From Buddleja alternifolia (Eukaryota > Streptophyta > Magnoliopsida > Lamiales > Scrophulariaceae), in the NCBI GenBank assembly GCA_019426215.1, contig CM033396.1, positions 34,524,503-34,588,502 on the forward strand: 64,000 nt of DNA, read 5' to 3'. The notes under the pieces are model-generated. The model was given only the letters and a program-made list of their open reading frames with translations, ran no database searches and was not told the DNA's origin. This document shows positions 11,799 through 23,170 of this stretch, in pieces (positions within the stretch are counted from its first letter, which is position 1; every line of letters starts with the position of its first letter). The position numbers were made by a program, and so were the translations under genes.

Positions 11799-12053
11799 AG
11801 AGAAACTTCCAATCAACTATAAGGCCTTCAGTGACCTTAACAACAACTTCAGTGGTTCCAGCAGTAGCTTTCTTGGGTGCCATTAGTGAGAAGTAGACAG
11901 AGATTACGAATGAAAATTTTTGTTTTTGAAAAAGAGAGAGAATTTTTCTTGCACGAATGTAATAGAGTATAAGAGTGTTTGTGTTCTGCAGAAAGTGTGT
12001 TTTTGAGATACTTCAATTTGAATGTTCTGTGTGTTTGAAGTTTGAGATGTTGA

Positions 12054-12059
12054 CACGTG
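12054..12059. promoter_or_regulatory. G-box upstream of the third ORF
   Basis: Palindromic CACGTG lies about 170 bp upstream of the ATG at 11883 (minus strand). G-boxes bind plant bZIP and bHLH factors. Any activity here is inference. Confidence 0.35.
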
Positions 12060-12914
12060 GAGGAATATAAATCTCAGCCATTAAAATATAACTGTGGACC
12101 TGAATTTAGATTAAATAGGCACGGTTTCTTTTAGTAACTGCCACATATACTATTTTGAAGTCCGATTAAAAGTTTGAAACAGAGACTTTTGATATACTGA
12201 AAGTGATACGTGTGCCCATGAAAAGCGGATACGTTCTTTATGAAAACTGTTCGGGAACCATAATTTTGAACAACTATTCAAATGCCCGCCAAAAATTTGT
12301 TAAAGCGTCCGGACCTATTCAGAATGACGCTTGAAACAATTCAGTGTTATGTGGACGCTTGAGGATCTTGAGGATCTCTTTCAAGTAACATTTTGTGCTT
12401 TAGCGGTCATTGTAACATATAGAATTATTCCTTTCAGGGTGTATATGATGACACAGTTTCCCAGTACTTATCATTATGTCTTGGTAGTAGTGTTTTACTT
12501 TTGGTTTAAAATATTCAGCGCTGGTTGTATTCGTCTAAGATACATGGTAATTGTACTGACGCGTGTACATGTGCTGAACCATCTTTGAAAAATGTGATGA
12601 GTACCCATGGTTTTTTTTTTGAGCGAAGGGTGAGGAATGTCAAGTCAGCATTAATTGCATTGATTGACTAATCCACTTTCTCGTTTTAGCGTAGGGTAAT
12701 GTACGCTTGCTTTTTAAAGGGTCTTTTTACTAAGTGCTTTAGCCGGGAATAAAGCTAAGCGTTTAGTTTATTTTGAAAGAAGTGCAGACGCTAAGACAGA
12801 TTTGTGTAATAAGCGTCAAAAGGATTTAAGTGTATGGTGCTAAGTGCGTATGACCGATGCAAGGGAAAACATTTTTGGTCATATTCACTTAAGTATAGTT
12901 AGCTCTCTTAAGGT

Positions 12915-12976
12915 TCCCCCTATGTAGGTTCCCCATAAATTTCATAACGTACAGTGAATTCCCCCTAAATTTCATG
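12915..12976 (-). other. Three polypurine-like tracts after pol
   Basis: On the minus strand the tracts TTTAGGGGGAATTC, TTTATGGGGAACC and CATAGGGGGAACC occur within about 60 bp, just after the pol stop codon. Repeated polypurine-tract-like motifs downstream of pol are a described hallmark of Sireviruses. Confidence 0.65.
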
Positions 12977-13004
12977 CCTAACAAAAGTATGATGTTTCGA
13001 ATGA

Positions 13005-16000
13005 TTAAGCATTTAGATCAATCATACCTAGTTCACTTCTTAAAGTGAGAAAACGTTGTTCGTTAAGCGCTTTGGTGAAGATATCTGCCAGTTGCTTTTC
13101 TGTACCAATGAAGTGCATGGAGATATCTTTCTTTTGAACGTGGTCACGTAGAAAGTGATAGCGAATGTCAATGTGTTTGGTTCTAGAGTGAAGAACTGGA
13201 TTTTGAGTCATTGCTAAGGCGCTTTGATTGTCACAATGGATAGGAGTTGGATCTAGGATTATTCCATAATCTCTAAGTTGTTGCCTCATCCAAAGGATCT
13301 GTGCACAACAGCTTCCAGCGGCTACATACTCAGCTTCAGCGGTGGAAGTAGCGATGGACTGTTGCTTCTTACTATGCCATGAAATTAGTCTATCACCTAG
13401 AAATTGACATGTTCCACTAGTACTTTTTCTATCTATTTTGCATCCTGCAAAATCTGCATCTGAATAACCAATTAGTTCAAAAGGAGAATCCCTAGGATAC
13501 CATAAGCCCACATTTTGTGTGCCTTTTAGGTACTTAAGGATACTTTTAGCAGCAATTAAGTGTGATTCTCTAGGATCAGCTTGAAATCGTGCACACATGC
13601 ATACTGAGAACATAATATCAGGTCTACTAGCTGTAAGATAAAGAAGTGATCCAATAATACCTCTATAGTTAGTGATATCAATTTTCTTTCCATTATCATC
13701 TCTATCTAGCTTAAGCGTTTGGCTCATTGGAATTTTTGAAGGTGATGCATTTTCCATACCAAATTTCTTGATCATATCTCTAGTATATTTAGTTTGATTT
13801 ATGAATATGCCATTAGGGAGTTGTTTAACTTGTAATCCTAGGAAGAAAGTTAATTCACCCATCATGCTCATTTCAAATTGATCTTGCATCATCTTCGAAA
13901 ATTTCTCACATAGACGCTTATTGGTAGATCCAAATATAATATCATCAACATAAATTTGAACTAGGAGAATATCTCCATTATGGGTAATTTTGAATAACGT
14001 TGTGTCAACGCTGCCTTTTGAAAAGCCTTTACCTATAAGGAAGATAGAAAGAGTGTCATACCATGCTCGTGGTGCTTGTTTAAGACCATAGAGTGCCTTG
14101 TCCAATTTGTAAACCATGCTTTTCCCATGGTTGTTGATGAATCCTGGTGGTTGCTCCACATATACTTCTTCTTGGAGTTTACCATTCAGAAATGCACTCT
14201 TTACGTCCATTTGATACACTGTAAATTTGTTAAATGCTGCAAACGCTAGAAACATGCGGATTGCTTCAAGACGGGCAACTGGAGCGTATGTTTCATCAAA
14301 GTCGATGCCCTCTTCTTGACAGTATCCCTGAGCTACGAGTCTGGCTTTGTTTCTAATCACAATCCCATTCTCATCCATTTTGTTTCTATAGACCCATCTA
14401 GTTCCAATGACCCCTTGGTGGGTTGGTCTTGGTACTAGCGTCCATACCTTATTTCTTTCAAATTGGTTTAGCTCTTCTTGCATGGCTTCTATCCAACTTG
14501 GATCGTTAAGCGCTTCATCCACTTTCTTTGGTTCCATTTGAGATAGGAAGCTTGCAAACATGGCCTCATTTATTGTAGCGGCTCTTGTTCTAACGGGTGC
14601 TCCAATATCTCCAATAATTAGTTCTGGTGGATGGTCTCTGAGCCATTTTCTGTCTGGTTGGAACGGGTTAAGAGATTGATCTAACGTTTGATTAAACTGT
14701 GCAGGCGCTTGACCAATTCCTTGCGTAGGCGCTTCAGTGTTTATAGTTTGAATTTGCTCTTGATGAACATTCCCTTCATGATCATCAGCGTTTCTTGCAA
14801 TGTCATCGTTGATGTCTTTACGAGTAGTCTTAGGATTAGGTACAATGATTTCATTATCTTCATCAATATCACTATCATCACACAGATTGATTTGTGACGC
14901 TTGTTGAGATAAATCTTCAATTCCTGCATCATTAATATTAACCTTACTCGGTTCTTGGTTAGCATCATCAAACACAACATGAATGGATTCTTCAACCTTC
15001 GATTTGACCTTATTTAAGATGCGAAAGCTCTTTCCATTTTTGGCGTAACCTAGAAAGATTCCTTCATCTGCTTTAGGATCAAATGTCTTTAGGCTTTGGG
15101 AACCATTGTTATGAATGAAACATTTTGAACCAAATACATGAAAGTATGAAACATTCGGCTTACGTCCCTTCCATAACTCATATGGAGTCTTTTCATGTTG
15201 CTTGTTGATCATACACCGGTTCTGAGTGTAGCAAGCAGTGTTGATAGCTTCGGCCCACAACCTTTGAGGCAGCTTAGACTCGGCTAACATAGTCCTAGCG
15301 GCTTCTTTAAGCGTTCTGTTCCGTCGTTCAGCAACTCCATTTTGTTGAGGTGTTCTAGGTGCTGAATACTCATGAAGTATTCCAAAGTCTTTACAAAATT
15401 TCTCAACAATATGGTTAGTAAATTCAGTTCCTCTATCACTTCTAATTCTTGTTACTTTTAGATCTTTTGAGTTTTGTAGTTGACGAATTAGAGAGGTGAG
15501 CTTGGCACTAGTTTCATCTTTAGATGCTAGAAATTCTACCCATGTATAGCGTGAAAAATCATCAACTATTACTAGTGAATACTTTTTACCACTAACGCTC
15601 ATGATTTGAATAGGACCAAACAAATCTAAATGTAGTAATTCAAGTATTCGAGAGGTCGATAGATGAAGCTTCTTCTTAAAGGATGATTTAACTTGTTTAC
15701 CCATTTGACAGGCATCACATAAGCGATCTTTATTAAAGGAACCTTTAGGTAATCCCTCTACGAGATTTAGAGATATTAATTGAGAGATTGTTTTGAAATT
15801 GAGGTGATTCATTTTTCTGTGCCATAACCAACCTAATTCGTTTTGATTCTTAGCTACGAAACATGTAGGGTTGTTATCTAATGTTGAATCCCAATCTACT
15901 AAGTATACATTGTTTGTTCTTCTTCCTTTTAATTTAGTAGATCCTGTCTTAACATCGATTATCTCGCACAAGTCACTAGAAAATTTAATTTCAAAGCCTT

Positions 16001-16256
16001 TATCACAGAATTGACTTATGCTTAGGAGATTATGTTTAAGACCCTCAACATAGTATACATCATTGATCATGATGTTCCCCCTATGCATGATACCTATACC
16101 TTTAGTTTTACCTTTAGAATTATCACCGAATATAACTTGAGGACCATTGGTTGCACGATAGTTGATCAAGAGATCCTTTGATCCAGTCATGTGTCTCGAT
16201 GATCCACTATCTATGTACTATACTGAAGCGTCGGTGTTGGCTCTAGGTACCTGCAT
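13005..16256 (-). CDS. pol: Copia Pol polyprotein of the young Sirevirus
   Basis: From the ATG at 16256 the frame runs through the protease motif DSG to the stop at 13005, with one in-frame TAG at 16218-16220. From the next ATG (16190) it is open for 1061 residues. Domains in that frame: GAG-pre-integrase with HRKMNH and CDACQ (about 120-170); integrase core (about 185-340) with Asp in VDDFSRY, Asp in RSDRGTEF and Glu in NGVAERRN; reverse transcriptase (about 625-870) with [10 protein letters not shown]; and RNase H (about 905-1045) with SDADFAG, TAEAEY and HCDNQSA. The order is diagnostic of Ty1/copia. Pol and gag are in different frames and TGA precedes the pol ATG, so translation needs frameshifting, reinitiation or a subgenomic RNA. 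All catalytic motifs are present. The TAG truncates the protease start unless read through. Confidence 0.93.
16218..16220 (-). other. In-frame TAG just before the protease active site
   Basis: The codon after ASV is TAG. The older copy has TGG (Trp) at the same place, five codons before DSG. This is a single-base nonsense change in the young element. Confidence 0.85.
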
Positions 16257-16270
16257 TCAAAAGGGCAGAT

Positions 16271-18474
16271 CTAATTTCCTTTAGGTACCCATTTTGTTTT
16301 GGGTCCTTCTTTGTTAGTGACGTGAATTAGATTTTTCGGAACCCATATTTGCCTTGTCTTCACTATGGGAGAAAGATTGGCCTTCTTGGGTTTCGTTTTG
16401 AGTTGCATACTTTTTCTAGATGTATAGAAATATCCTTGATTATAGTAATAATCATAATCGTAATCATAATTATCATAGTGTTGATAATAGGAACTGGATT
16501 GTTTTGGATATAGACGTTTGATTCTGTTTGGTACTGGCTTAGGATGCACTTTTGGTGCGGGACGCTGAACGTTTGATTCACTGGCAGAAAATATTTCCTT
16601 AGCTTTTTTAGCGTTTGGATATATTTTCTTTTGTGAGACATTCGCTTTGGTCTTTCCTTTGCCTGAGTCAGTGTTGACTTTATCATTAGCTTTTGTACCA
16701 GTATTGGTTGATTCATTCAGCGTTGGTCTGATCGAACTTTCTTCAACAAAGATTACACCTTTTCCTTTGTTGATTGTTGTAACATTGGACGCTTTGGCTT
16801 TATAACTAAATTTATCAAAACTTAGACCGGTCTTTTCACCAAATGCCCTGGTTACTTTAGTCACATTATCTAGCGTTCTAGACGCTTTTGATAATGAAGA
16901 GATAAGGTGCTCTGATTTGGCAAGTTTAGCGACCATTTCAGCTTCTCTTTTGACTATTATATCAAGATCACCTTTTAGCTGAGTAATTTCACTCTCGAGT
17001 GATTGGTTTTTCTCAATGCACTGTTGCTGAATTTGCAACTCTGCTTTGAGCGTTAAGTTATCACTTCTGAGTGCTGAAATAATACAATGGTGATTTTGGA
17101 ATAATTTGATGGCATCTTGACAATCTGTATAATATTCCTTTACTTTGTCAAGTAATTCATCATAAGAGAGAGGATGATACAGATCAGTGGTTACCTCAGA
17201 TGGTAAGTCGTTAGATGCTTCATTTTCTCTTGCCATGAGACAAATGAATGCTGAGTCCTTTGATGGTTCATCATCGCTGCTTTCATCTGATGATTCCAAG
17301 TCCTCTTCAGGCGTATAGAGAGGTTCTGATTCTGCTAACAAGCCTTGTTGTCTCAGGTTGCTCCTGAATTGGTTTCTATCCGCGTGATCTTGCTTTGTAG
17401 GTTTAGACACACTTGGATATGGGCAATTAACTTGGAAATGCCCTGGTCTCCTGCAGTTGTAACAAAGATTGGTCTTCATCTTTTGTTCGTTTGTTAATCT
17501 TGTGGATCGTTGGTTTAACGCTGCAGGCGCTGAGAGATCTTGCTGAGAAGGAGTTTGATATTGAATTGGCGCTAGGGAGGAGGACGCAGGATAGTGAGGC
17601 GCTTGATATTGTGGTTGTATTTGAGGAAGCGCTTGATATGAAGGTGCTTAGGACTGTTTCCCTTCTTTTCATATTTCAGGAATTTCCTGAATCTATTTAG
17701 AAGCGCCAGTTCTTCTTCCTCACTTATATCCGAACCTTTTTCTTTGATAGGTTTTCCTTTGATTGATGCCATTAGCGCTCCAGATTCGATCACTGGATTA
17801 CTTACTGCATCACTGGCCGAATTCAGCTCAAACTCAAATGCTTTGAGTTCTGAAAAAGCATCTTCTGGAGTTAGGCTGTCCAGATTGTTTGATTCTCTCA
17901 TTGCAGTTGTTTTCATCAGGAATCTGCTTGGAAGACTTCTAAAGATTTTGACCACTGTTTCTCGATTTTGTAGCTCCATACCCAGAGAGGTTAGTTCAGT
18001 GACAAGGGCTGTAAACCTCATGTCTAATTGCTCTAGCGTCTCATTAGGTAGCATCTTGAAGCCGTTGAATTTTTCTTTGGCAATTGATAATTTGTTTTCC
18101 TTTATTTGTGCTGAGCCACCACAAATAGTAGCCAACTTATCCCAAATTTCTTTAGTTGTATTGCATGATTTGACTTTGTTGAATAAGTTGTCATTGTCAC
18201 CAATGGCTGTGTATAATGCATTCCGACTGACATTGTCTAGATTGGCTCGTCGACGCTCATCGGTGGACCATTCTTGTTTGGGCTTCTCCACATAACCGTC
18301 AGGTGTTTCTTCTGTGGCTTCGGGCGCTCTGGTGATAACTTTGTATATTTTGATTGGCCCATCTGAAATGATATCACACATTTCATCATCACATGAACAC
18401 AAATAAGTAAACGCTTTGACCTTCCAAGAGTCATAATTTGACTCGGTCAACTTGGGAACTTTAGAGAATGCCAT
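16271..18474 (-). CDS. gag: Copia Gag of the young Sirevirus, with one frame break
   Basis: The N-terminal frame (18474-17572) starts MAFSKVPKLTESNYDSWK and contains the copia-type Gag core with LDMRFTALVTELTSLG and LPSRFLMKTTAMRES. The C-terminal frame (to 16271) has a Gln/Pro/Tyr-rich linker (about 17520-17640), a CCHC zinc knuckle CYNCRRPGHFQVNC (about 17415-17470), an acidic stretch, a predicted coiled region, a Lys-rich region and a Tyr/Asp-rich tail ending KWVPKGN. The two frames overlap and the change is needed near 17640-17655, so this copy has an indel there. Gag binds and packages element RNA into cytoplasmic particles. The older copy at 20358-21566 confirms the N-terminal architecture. 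Confidence 0.88.
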
Positions 18475-18586
18475 GAAGAATTTAAAGTAATTTTAAAGCG
18501 ACTATAAAGAAGATTTTTTTTTTTTTAAACAAAATGGATCTGAACAAGCAGTTACGCTTGGAAACGCTTAGGTTTCAACTTCAACC

Positions 18587-18598
18587 GCTCTGATACCA
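18587..18598 (-). other. Primer-binding site of the young Sirevirus
   Basis: On the minus strand TGGTATCAGAGC lies 2 bases after the 5' LTR end. It is complementary to initiator tRNA-Met. Confidence 0.92.
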
Positions 18599-18600
18599 CT

Positions 18601-20357
18601 TGTTGGTCCCAAGTGGTATACGAAAGGCTCTAGAAGGGGGGGGGGGTTGAATAGACCCTGAAGTCTTTTTCGACTTATTAAAAATTCGTATCACTTTGAA
18701 GTATTTGAACGCTTGACAAGTTTAAGCGCTGGATGTGGCGCTTGAGAAACGTTAACTTAGACTCGGTGATTTCAACGCTTACCAAAGTAGGGCAGAGTTT
18801 AATCACTAAATCAGAGTTAGCACAGCGGAAGTATTTTATAGCTTAGCGTTCGGTTAATTAATCGAAAGTAGTCGCTTAGTTGTTTTAAGACTTTATCAGA
18901 ATGTATGCAATATGAATAGTAAATCAGTAAACAATGAATGCTTAAAGAGGTAAATGACACAAGATATTTGTAAGGTTCACTGGGTGATGTAATCCCAGCT
19001 ACGTCCTTCTTCTCCTTTTATCAGGGAGGTTTTTCCACTATGATGATTATCGAAGAGTCACACAGAGACTTCTACAAGATAGAGGGAGATTGGATATGAT
19101 CTCGGAACTCCTTGGTCACACAGATTTCAGCTCCACTAAAGACCTTCTATCCCCTTGCTTCTTTCACTCAGAAATGGTGCAAGTTACTCTTGATCTCGGA
19201 ACTCCTTGGTCACACAGATTTCAGCTCCAATGGAGATCAACTTCAACAAGCTTCTTTTACACAAAAATATTGCTTGCAAGTCAACCAGCTTTCTCACTCA
19301 GATGAAAGGTGTTGATGGTTTTGGTCACGGGTTTGTTTGTTTTTGGAAAGTTCAAATAACTTGGGGATATCTCAATGGTAGTATAGGTTCTTCTTAAAAA
19401 GAGATTTGAGATATGGGTGACTGTGTCTGGAATATTTGTGAAAAGCTTATATGGATATTTGGCTATGATTTTCAGTAAGCTTTTCTTTCAACAAAGTAGG
19501 TATTTTTGTGTGTGTGTCACTTTACTTGTTTGTTGAAAGAGCTATTTATAAGGTATTGGTGGTTTTTTGTCCGTTTGACATGGTTGGAGTCTCGTTTCCC
19601 CAAACATTCCTTGAGTTCAGACATTTCTAACTTTGGGTATATTTAATTGGTTAGGCATGGTCTTGGTTTCATAAATCTGACAGTCTAGGTCAAAGATATG
19701 GCTTGCCCATAAGTTATAGTGCTTATATTTTAATAGCACTTATCCGACTTTTAATGCATCTTGTCTTATTTCCGTTGGAAATAATTCGTCCGTTTGATTC
19801 ATGCATTTTTTAAGTCTTTGGATGGTTTTGGGTTTGAGTTTTTCAGGTTACGTTCTTTGTAGGTTGTGTTGGTTTAACCTTTTTGGACGCTTGCTGAAGA
19901 GAATAGTTATTCTCGTGTATTGGACAGACGCTTGGACTGATCCTGACTTTCTTTTCTTTATTTCAGACGCTTACTCTTCAATCTTGTCTTGATGGTCTCA
20001 CTGAGAATTCCGTCATTTCACTTGATGTTGAGTATTCGGCTTGAGTTATCCATTCGTAGTTTGAGCACTGGGATAATCCCAAAAGTGTTTGACGGACGCT
20101 TCAAGATATCTTTATCCATTGTAGCTTCAGACGCTTGATCTTTACCTTCATCACTTGGTAGACTCACCCAGAATTTTCCTAAGTGATTTAGTGTCACATA
20201 GTCTAAAGAATTCTACAAAGATAAATACTATAAGCCTAAGATAAATAAGCTTTCAGGTACTTATACATAACATTCTATGAAAGCTTTTACACTTTTCGGG
20301 GTCTAACAGGAAGTCCTATTTGTCATCATCAAAACATCTAATATGAAATTCCTAACA
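18601..20357 (-). repeat. 5' LTR of the young Sirevirus (1757 bp)
   Basis: This is the full-length LTR, bordered by TGTTGG... and ...CCTAACA on the plus strand. It contains a duplicated segment with the phrase ATCTCGGAACTCCTTGGTCA (near 19098 and 19194). Relative to the 3' LTR it has about 758 extra bp (roughly 19337-20098). The short open frames in it (19090-19397, 19801-19992) recur in the other LTR and look non-coding. Confidence 0.94.
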
Positions 20358-20362
20358 TGATG
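20358..20362. repeat. Target-site duplication TGATG, right copy
   Basis: Exact repeat of 6783-6787. Gag sequence of the older element continues from here without loss. Confidence 0.92.
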
Positions 20363-21566
20363 GCTCATCATCACTGCTTTCATCTGATGATTCCAAGTCC
20401 TCTTCTGGTGCGGAGAATGGTTCAGATTCTGCTAGCAAACCTTGTTGGCAAAGGTTGCTCCTGAATTGGTTTCTATCCACATAATCTTACCTTGTAGGCT
20501 TAGACACATTTGGATAAGGGCAATTTACCTGGTAGTGCCCTGGTTTCCTACAGTTATAAAAAAGGTTAGTTTTCATTTTCTGTTTAGTTGATAACTTGTT
20601 GGAAACTACTGGCGCTGAGAGATTCTGAGTAGGGGACGGAGGCACTTAGTATGGAACTGTCGCTACTGGTTGAAGAACAGAATACACTAGGGCTTGATAC
20701 TGAGGCGCTGGTGCAGGGGGAGGGATTTGAAATGAAGTTTGTCCAATAGGGTTTCTCTTTTAATATCTTAGAAGTTTCTTGAATTTCTTGACCAATAAAG
20801 CCATCTCTTTCTCCTCATTTGATTCTGTCGCTTTCACCTCACTAATCGCTTTACCCTTACTTCTGGTAGTAGCGATTAAAGCTCCTGATTCAGTCGATGT
20901 GTCGTTGACTTCACCCAATTCAAACTCAAATGCCTTTAACTCAGAAAACATATGTTGTGAAGTTAGAGTCTCCAAAGTATGTGATTCTCTCATGGCAACA
21001 GTCTTAATCAAATACTTGCTTGGAAGACTTCTGAATATCTTGTTGACCATTTCCTTCTTGGTCAATTCCTTGTCTAATGACGCTAGCTCTGTGATGAGCA
21101 AAGTGAACCTTGCGTCCAATTGATCTAGTGTCTCGTTGGGCTGCATTTTGAAATGCTCAAATCTATGCACGGCTATGGAGAGCTTATTCTCCTTCATCTG
21201 TGCTGAACCTTCACACACGATAGCCAACGTATCCCATATTTCTTTTGAAATCTTACATTTCTTGATCTTGTTGAACAATGCATCATTGTCTCCTAACGCT
21301 GAGTAGAGAGCACTTCATCCAACATTATCTAGATTTTCTCTTTTCCGATCTTCTAGTGTCCATTCCAACTTAGATTTCTCGACATAACCATCTCGAGTCG
21401 CTTCAGTCGCTCCAGGGGCTCGAGTTACAACTTTCATGATCTGAATGGGGCCATCTGTAATTACATCACACATCTCATTATAACAAGAACATAAATATGA
21501 AAATGCTCTAAGTTTCCATGAATCATAGTTCGACTCAACTAATTTAGGCATCTTGTTAAAAGCCAT
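20358..21566 (-). pseudogene. Decayed copia gag of the old element, N-terminal part
   Basis: The start MAFNKMPKLVESNYDSWK (21566) and the blocks 21315-21566 and 20760-21278 match Gag of the young element. Stops or frame breaks occur near 21310 and 20760. The zinc knuckle near 20540-20580 reads FYNCRKPGHYQVNC, so its first cysteine is replaced by Phe and metal binding would be lost. The sequence is continuous with 5873-6787 once the young insertion is removed. Confidence 0.87.
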
Positions 21567-21665
21567 GATATGAGATTAAAAGAAATAAAACGACTAAGTT
21601 TAAAAAAATGGATCTAAACAAGCAGTGACGCTCGAAAATGCTTAGGTTTCTACTTCAACAGCTCT

Positions 21666-23170
21666 GATGGTCCCCAAGTGGCATACGAAAGGGTCTAGAA
21701 AGGGGGGGGGGGGATTGAATAGACCCTGAAATCTTTTTCGACTTTAAAAGATTTTGTATTACTTTGAAATATTTGAACGCTTGGAAAGCTTAGCGATAGG
21801 TCAGGCGCTTAGAAATAGATAAGTTAGACTTAGTGATTTCAACAATTACCAAAGTAGGGTAATGTTTCAATCGCTTAATTAGGGTTAGCACAGCGGAAAT
21901 GATTTTAGCTTAGCGTTCTCTTGAACTTAAATTAGTCGCTTAACTGTTTTGAATGCTTTTTCAAGATAAAATATTCAGATGTAAAGTAAAGCAATAAAAC
22001 AGTAAATAACACAAGATATTGTAAGGTTCACTTGGTGATGTAATCCCAACTACGTCATTCTTCTCCTTTGCACTCGAAGGAATTCACTACATTGATTATC
22101 GAAGAGTCACACAGAGACTTCTACAAAATAGATGACAGAGAAGATGATCTTGAGCTCCTTGGTCACACAGACTTCAACTCCAATGAGGATCTTCTTCAAC
22201 AAGCTTCTTTCACACAAAAATGCTGCTTGTAGAATCAACAAACTTTCTCACTCAGATGAAAGATGTTGAGGATTTTGTCACGGGTTTGTTTGATGTTGGA
22301 AAGTTCAAACAACTTGGGATATCTCAATGGGAATTTAGGGTTCTTCTCTAAAGAGGTTTGAGATCTCTATGACTGTCTTTGGAATATATATGAAAAGCTC
22401 GTAGGATTTTGACTATGGAGTTTGTAAGCTTTTTTCTCAAGTAATTTCAGCAAAGTTTGGGACCTTTTTCTTGTGCATGTACGTGTGTGTATGTTTAGGG
22501 TTTGCTGAAGGGTACTATTTATAGGGTTTCTTGGGATTTGTCCGTTGGACACATGTGGGCGCACGTAACTTACGCAGCGCTTTAAACAGTCCCTTTCTGA
22601 CATTCCTGAAATTCTGCTGGTTTCGATTGGATAGAAGCAGGTTTTGAACTCTGAAATCTGACAGTCTAGTTAAAAGGTGGCTTGTCCACAAGTCACAATG
22701 CCTTATCACATTTAATGCACTTATCAGGCATTTAATGCATTTGAATTTATTTTCCATTTTAAATAAATGTCCGTTGATGATTGCATTTAAGTCCTCAATG
22801 ACTTGAGAATTTATTTCAGGTGAATCTAATCCTTAATCGCTTGAGTTATTTGAGCGCTTGATTCAACTACCCTGAAACAGTCCTTTAGTGTTTGACAGAT
22901 GCTAAGAACAAATCTTCATCTTCACTTGACTTCAGACGCTGATCTTCAACTTCATCTCTAATAGACTCACATAAAATTCTATTAGCGACTTGGCATCTAA
23001 TTCCTAGTCTAAAATCTACAAAGACAAAAATTATAAGCCTAACAGAATAACAAACATTTCAAACGCTTATACAATAGTTCTATGAAAACATAAACTTACA
23101 TTCTTTTTGGGGTCTAACATAAAGTCCTATCTTGTCGTCATCAAAACATCTAACATGAAATTTCCTAACA
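21666..23170 (-). repeat. 5' LTR of the old Sirevirus, about 1.5 kb
   Basis: It is colinear with the young 5' LTR: GGTCCCCAAGTGGCATACG..., the C/G run near 21700-21712, the ...TTTCCTAACA end, and the same GTCATCATCAAAACATCTAA-like context near 23138. It is clearly diverged from the young LTRs. The junction with gag has lost the primer site: the expected TGATACCACTTGT is collapsed to TGAT before GGTCCCC. Open frames at 22367-22757 are inside this LTR and are not genes. Confidence 0.85.

Larger units (their letters stand above)
11884..13004 (-). other. Non-coding spacer between pol and the third ORF
   Basis: This 1.1-kb stretch has no significant minus-strand frame. Its pol-proximal end has several polypurine-like tracts (12915-12976). 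Its distal end looks like a promoter and leader: a G-box CACGTG at 12054-12059, a TTATATTCC run near 12060-12070 and a CT/A-rich leader before the ATG at 11883. Confidence 0.6.
6788..20357 (-). mobile_element. Young near-complete Sirevirus-type Ty1/copia retrotransposon with a third ORF, 13.6 kb
   Basis: Read on the minus strand the order is 5' LTR (18601-20357), primer site (18587-18598), gag (16271-18474), pol (13005-16256), a non-coding spacer with several purine tracts, a 1280-codon ORF (7974-11816), polypurine tract (7787-7800) and 3' LTR (6788-7786). The TGATG duplication and the copia domain order (integrase before reverse transcriptase) define a single insertion. Large size, the ATCATCAAAAAGGGGGAAAT polypurine context and an extra ORF after pol are features of the Sirevirus/Maximus lineage. 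It sits inside gag of an older relative. Pol is open over 1061 codons, so insertion was probably recent, but gag, the pol start and the third ORF each carry a lesion. Confidence 0.95.

Noticed and set aside
22367..22757. Two overlapping 80-codon frames
   Set aside because: They lie entirely inside the 5' LTR of the old Sirevirus and are not conserved in the young LTR.
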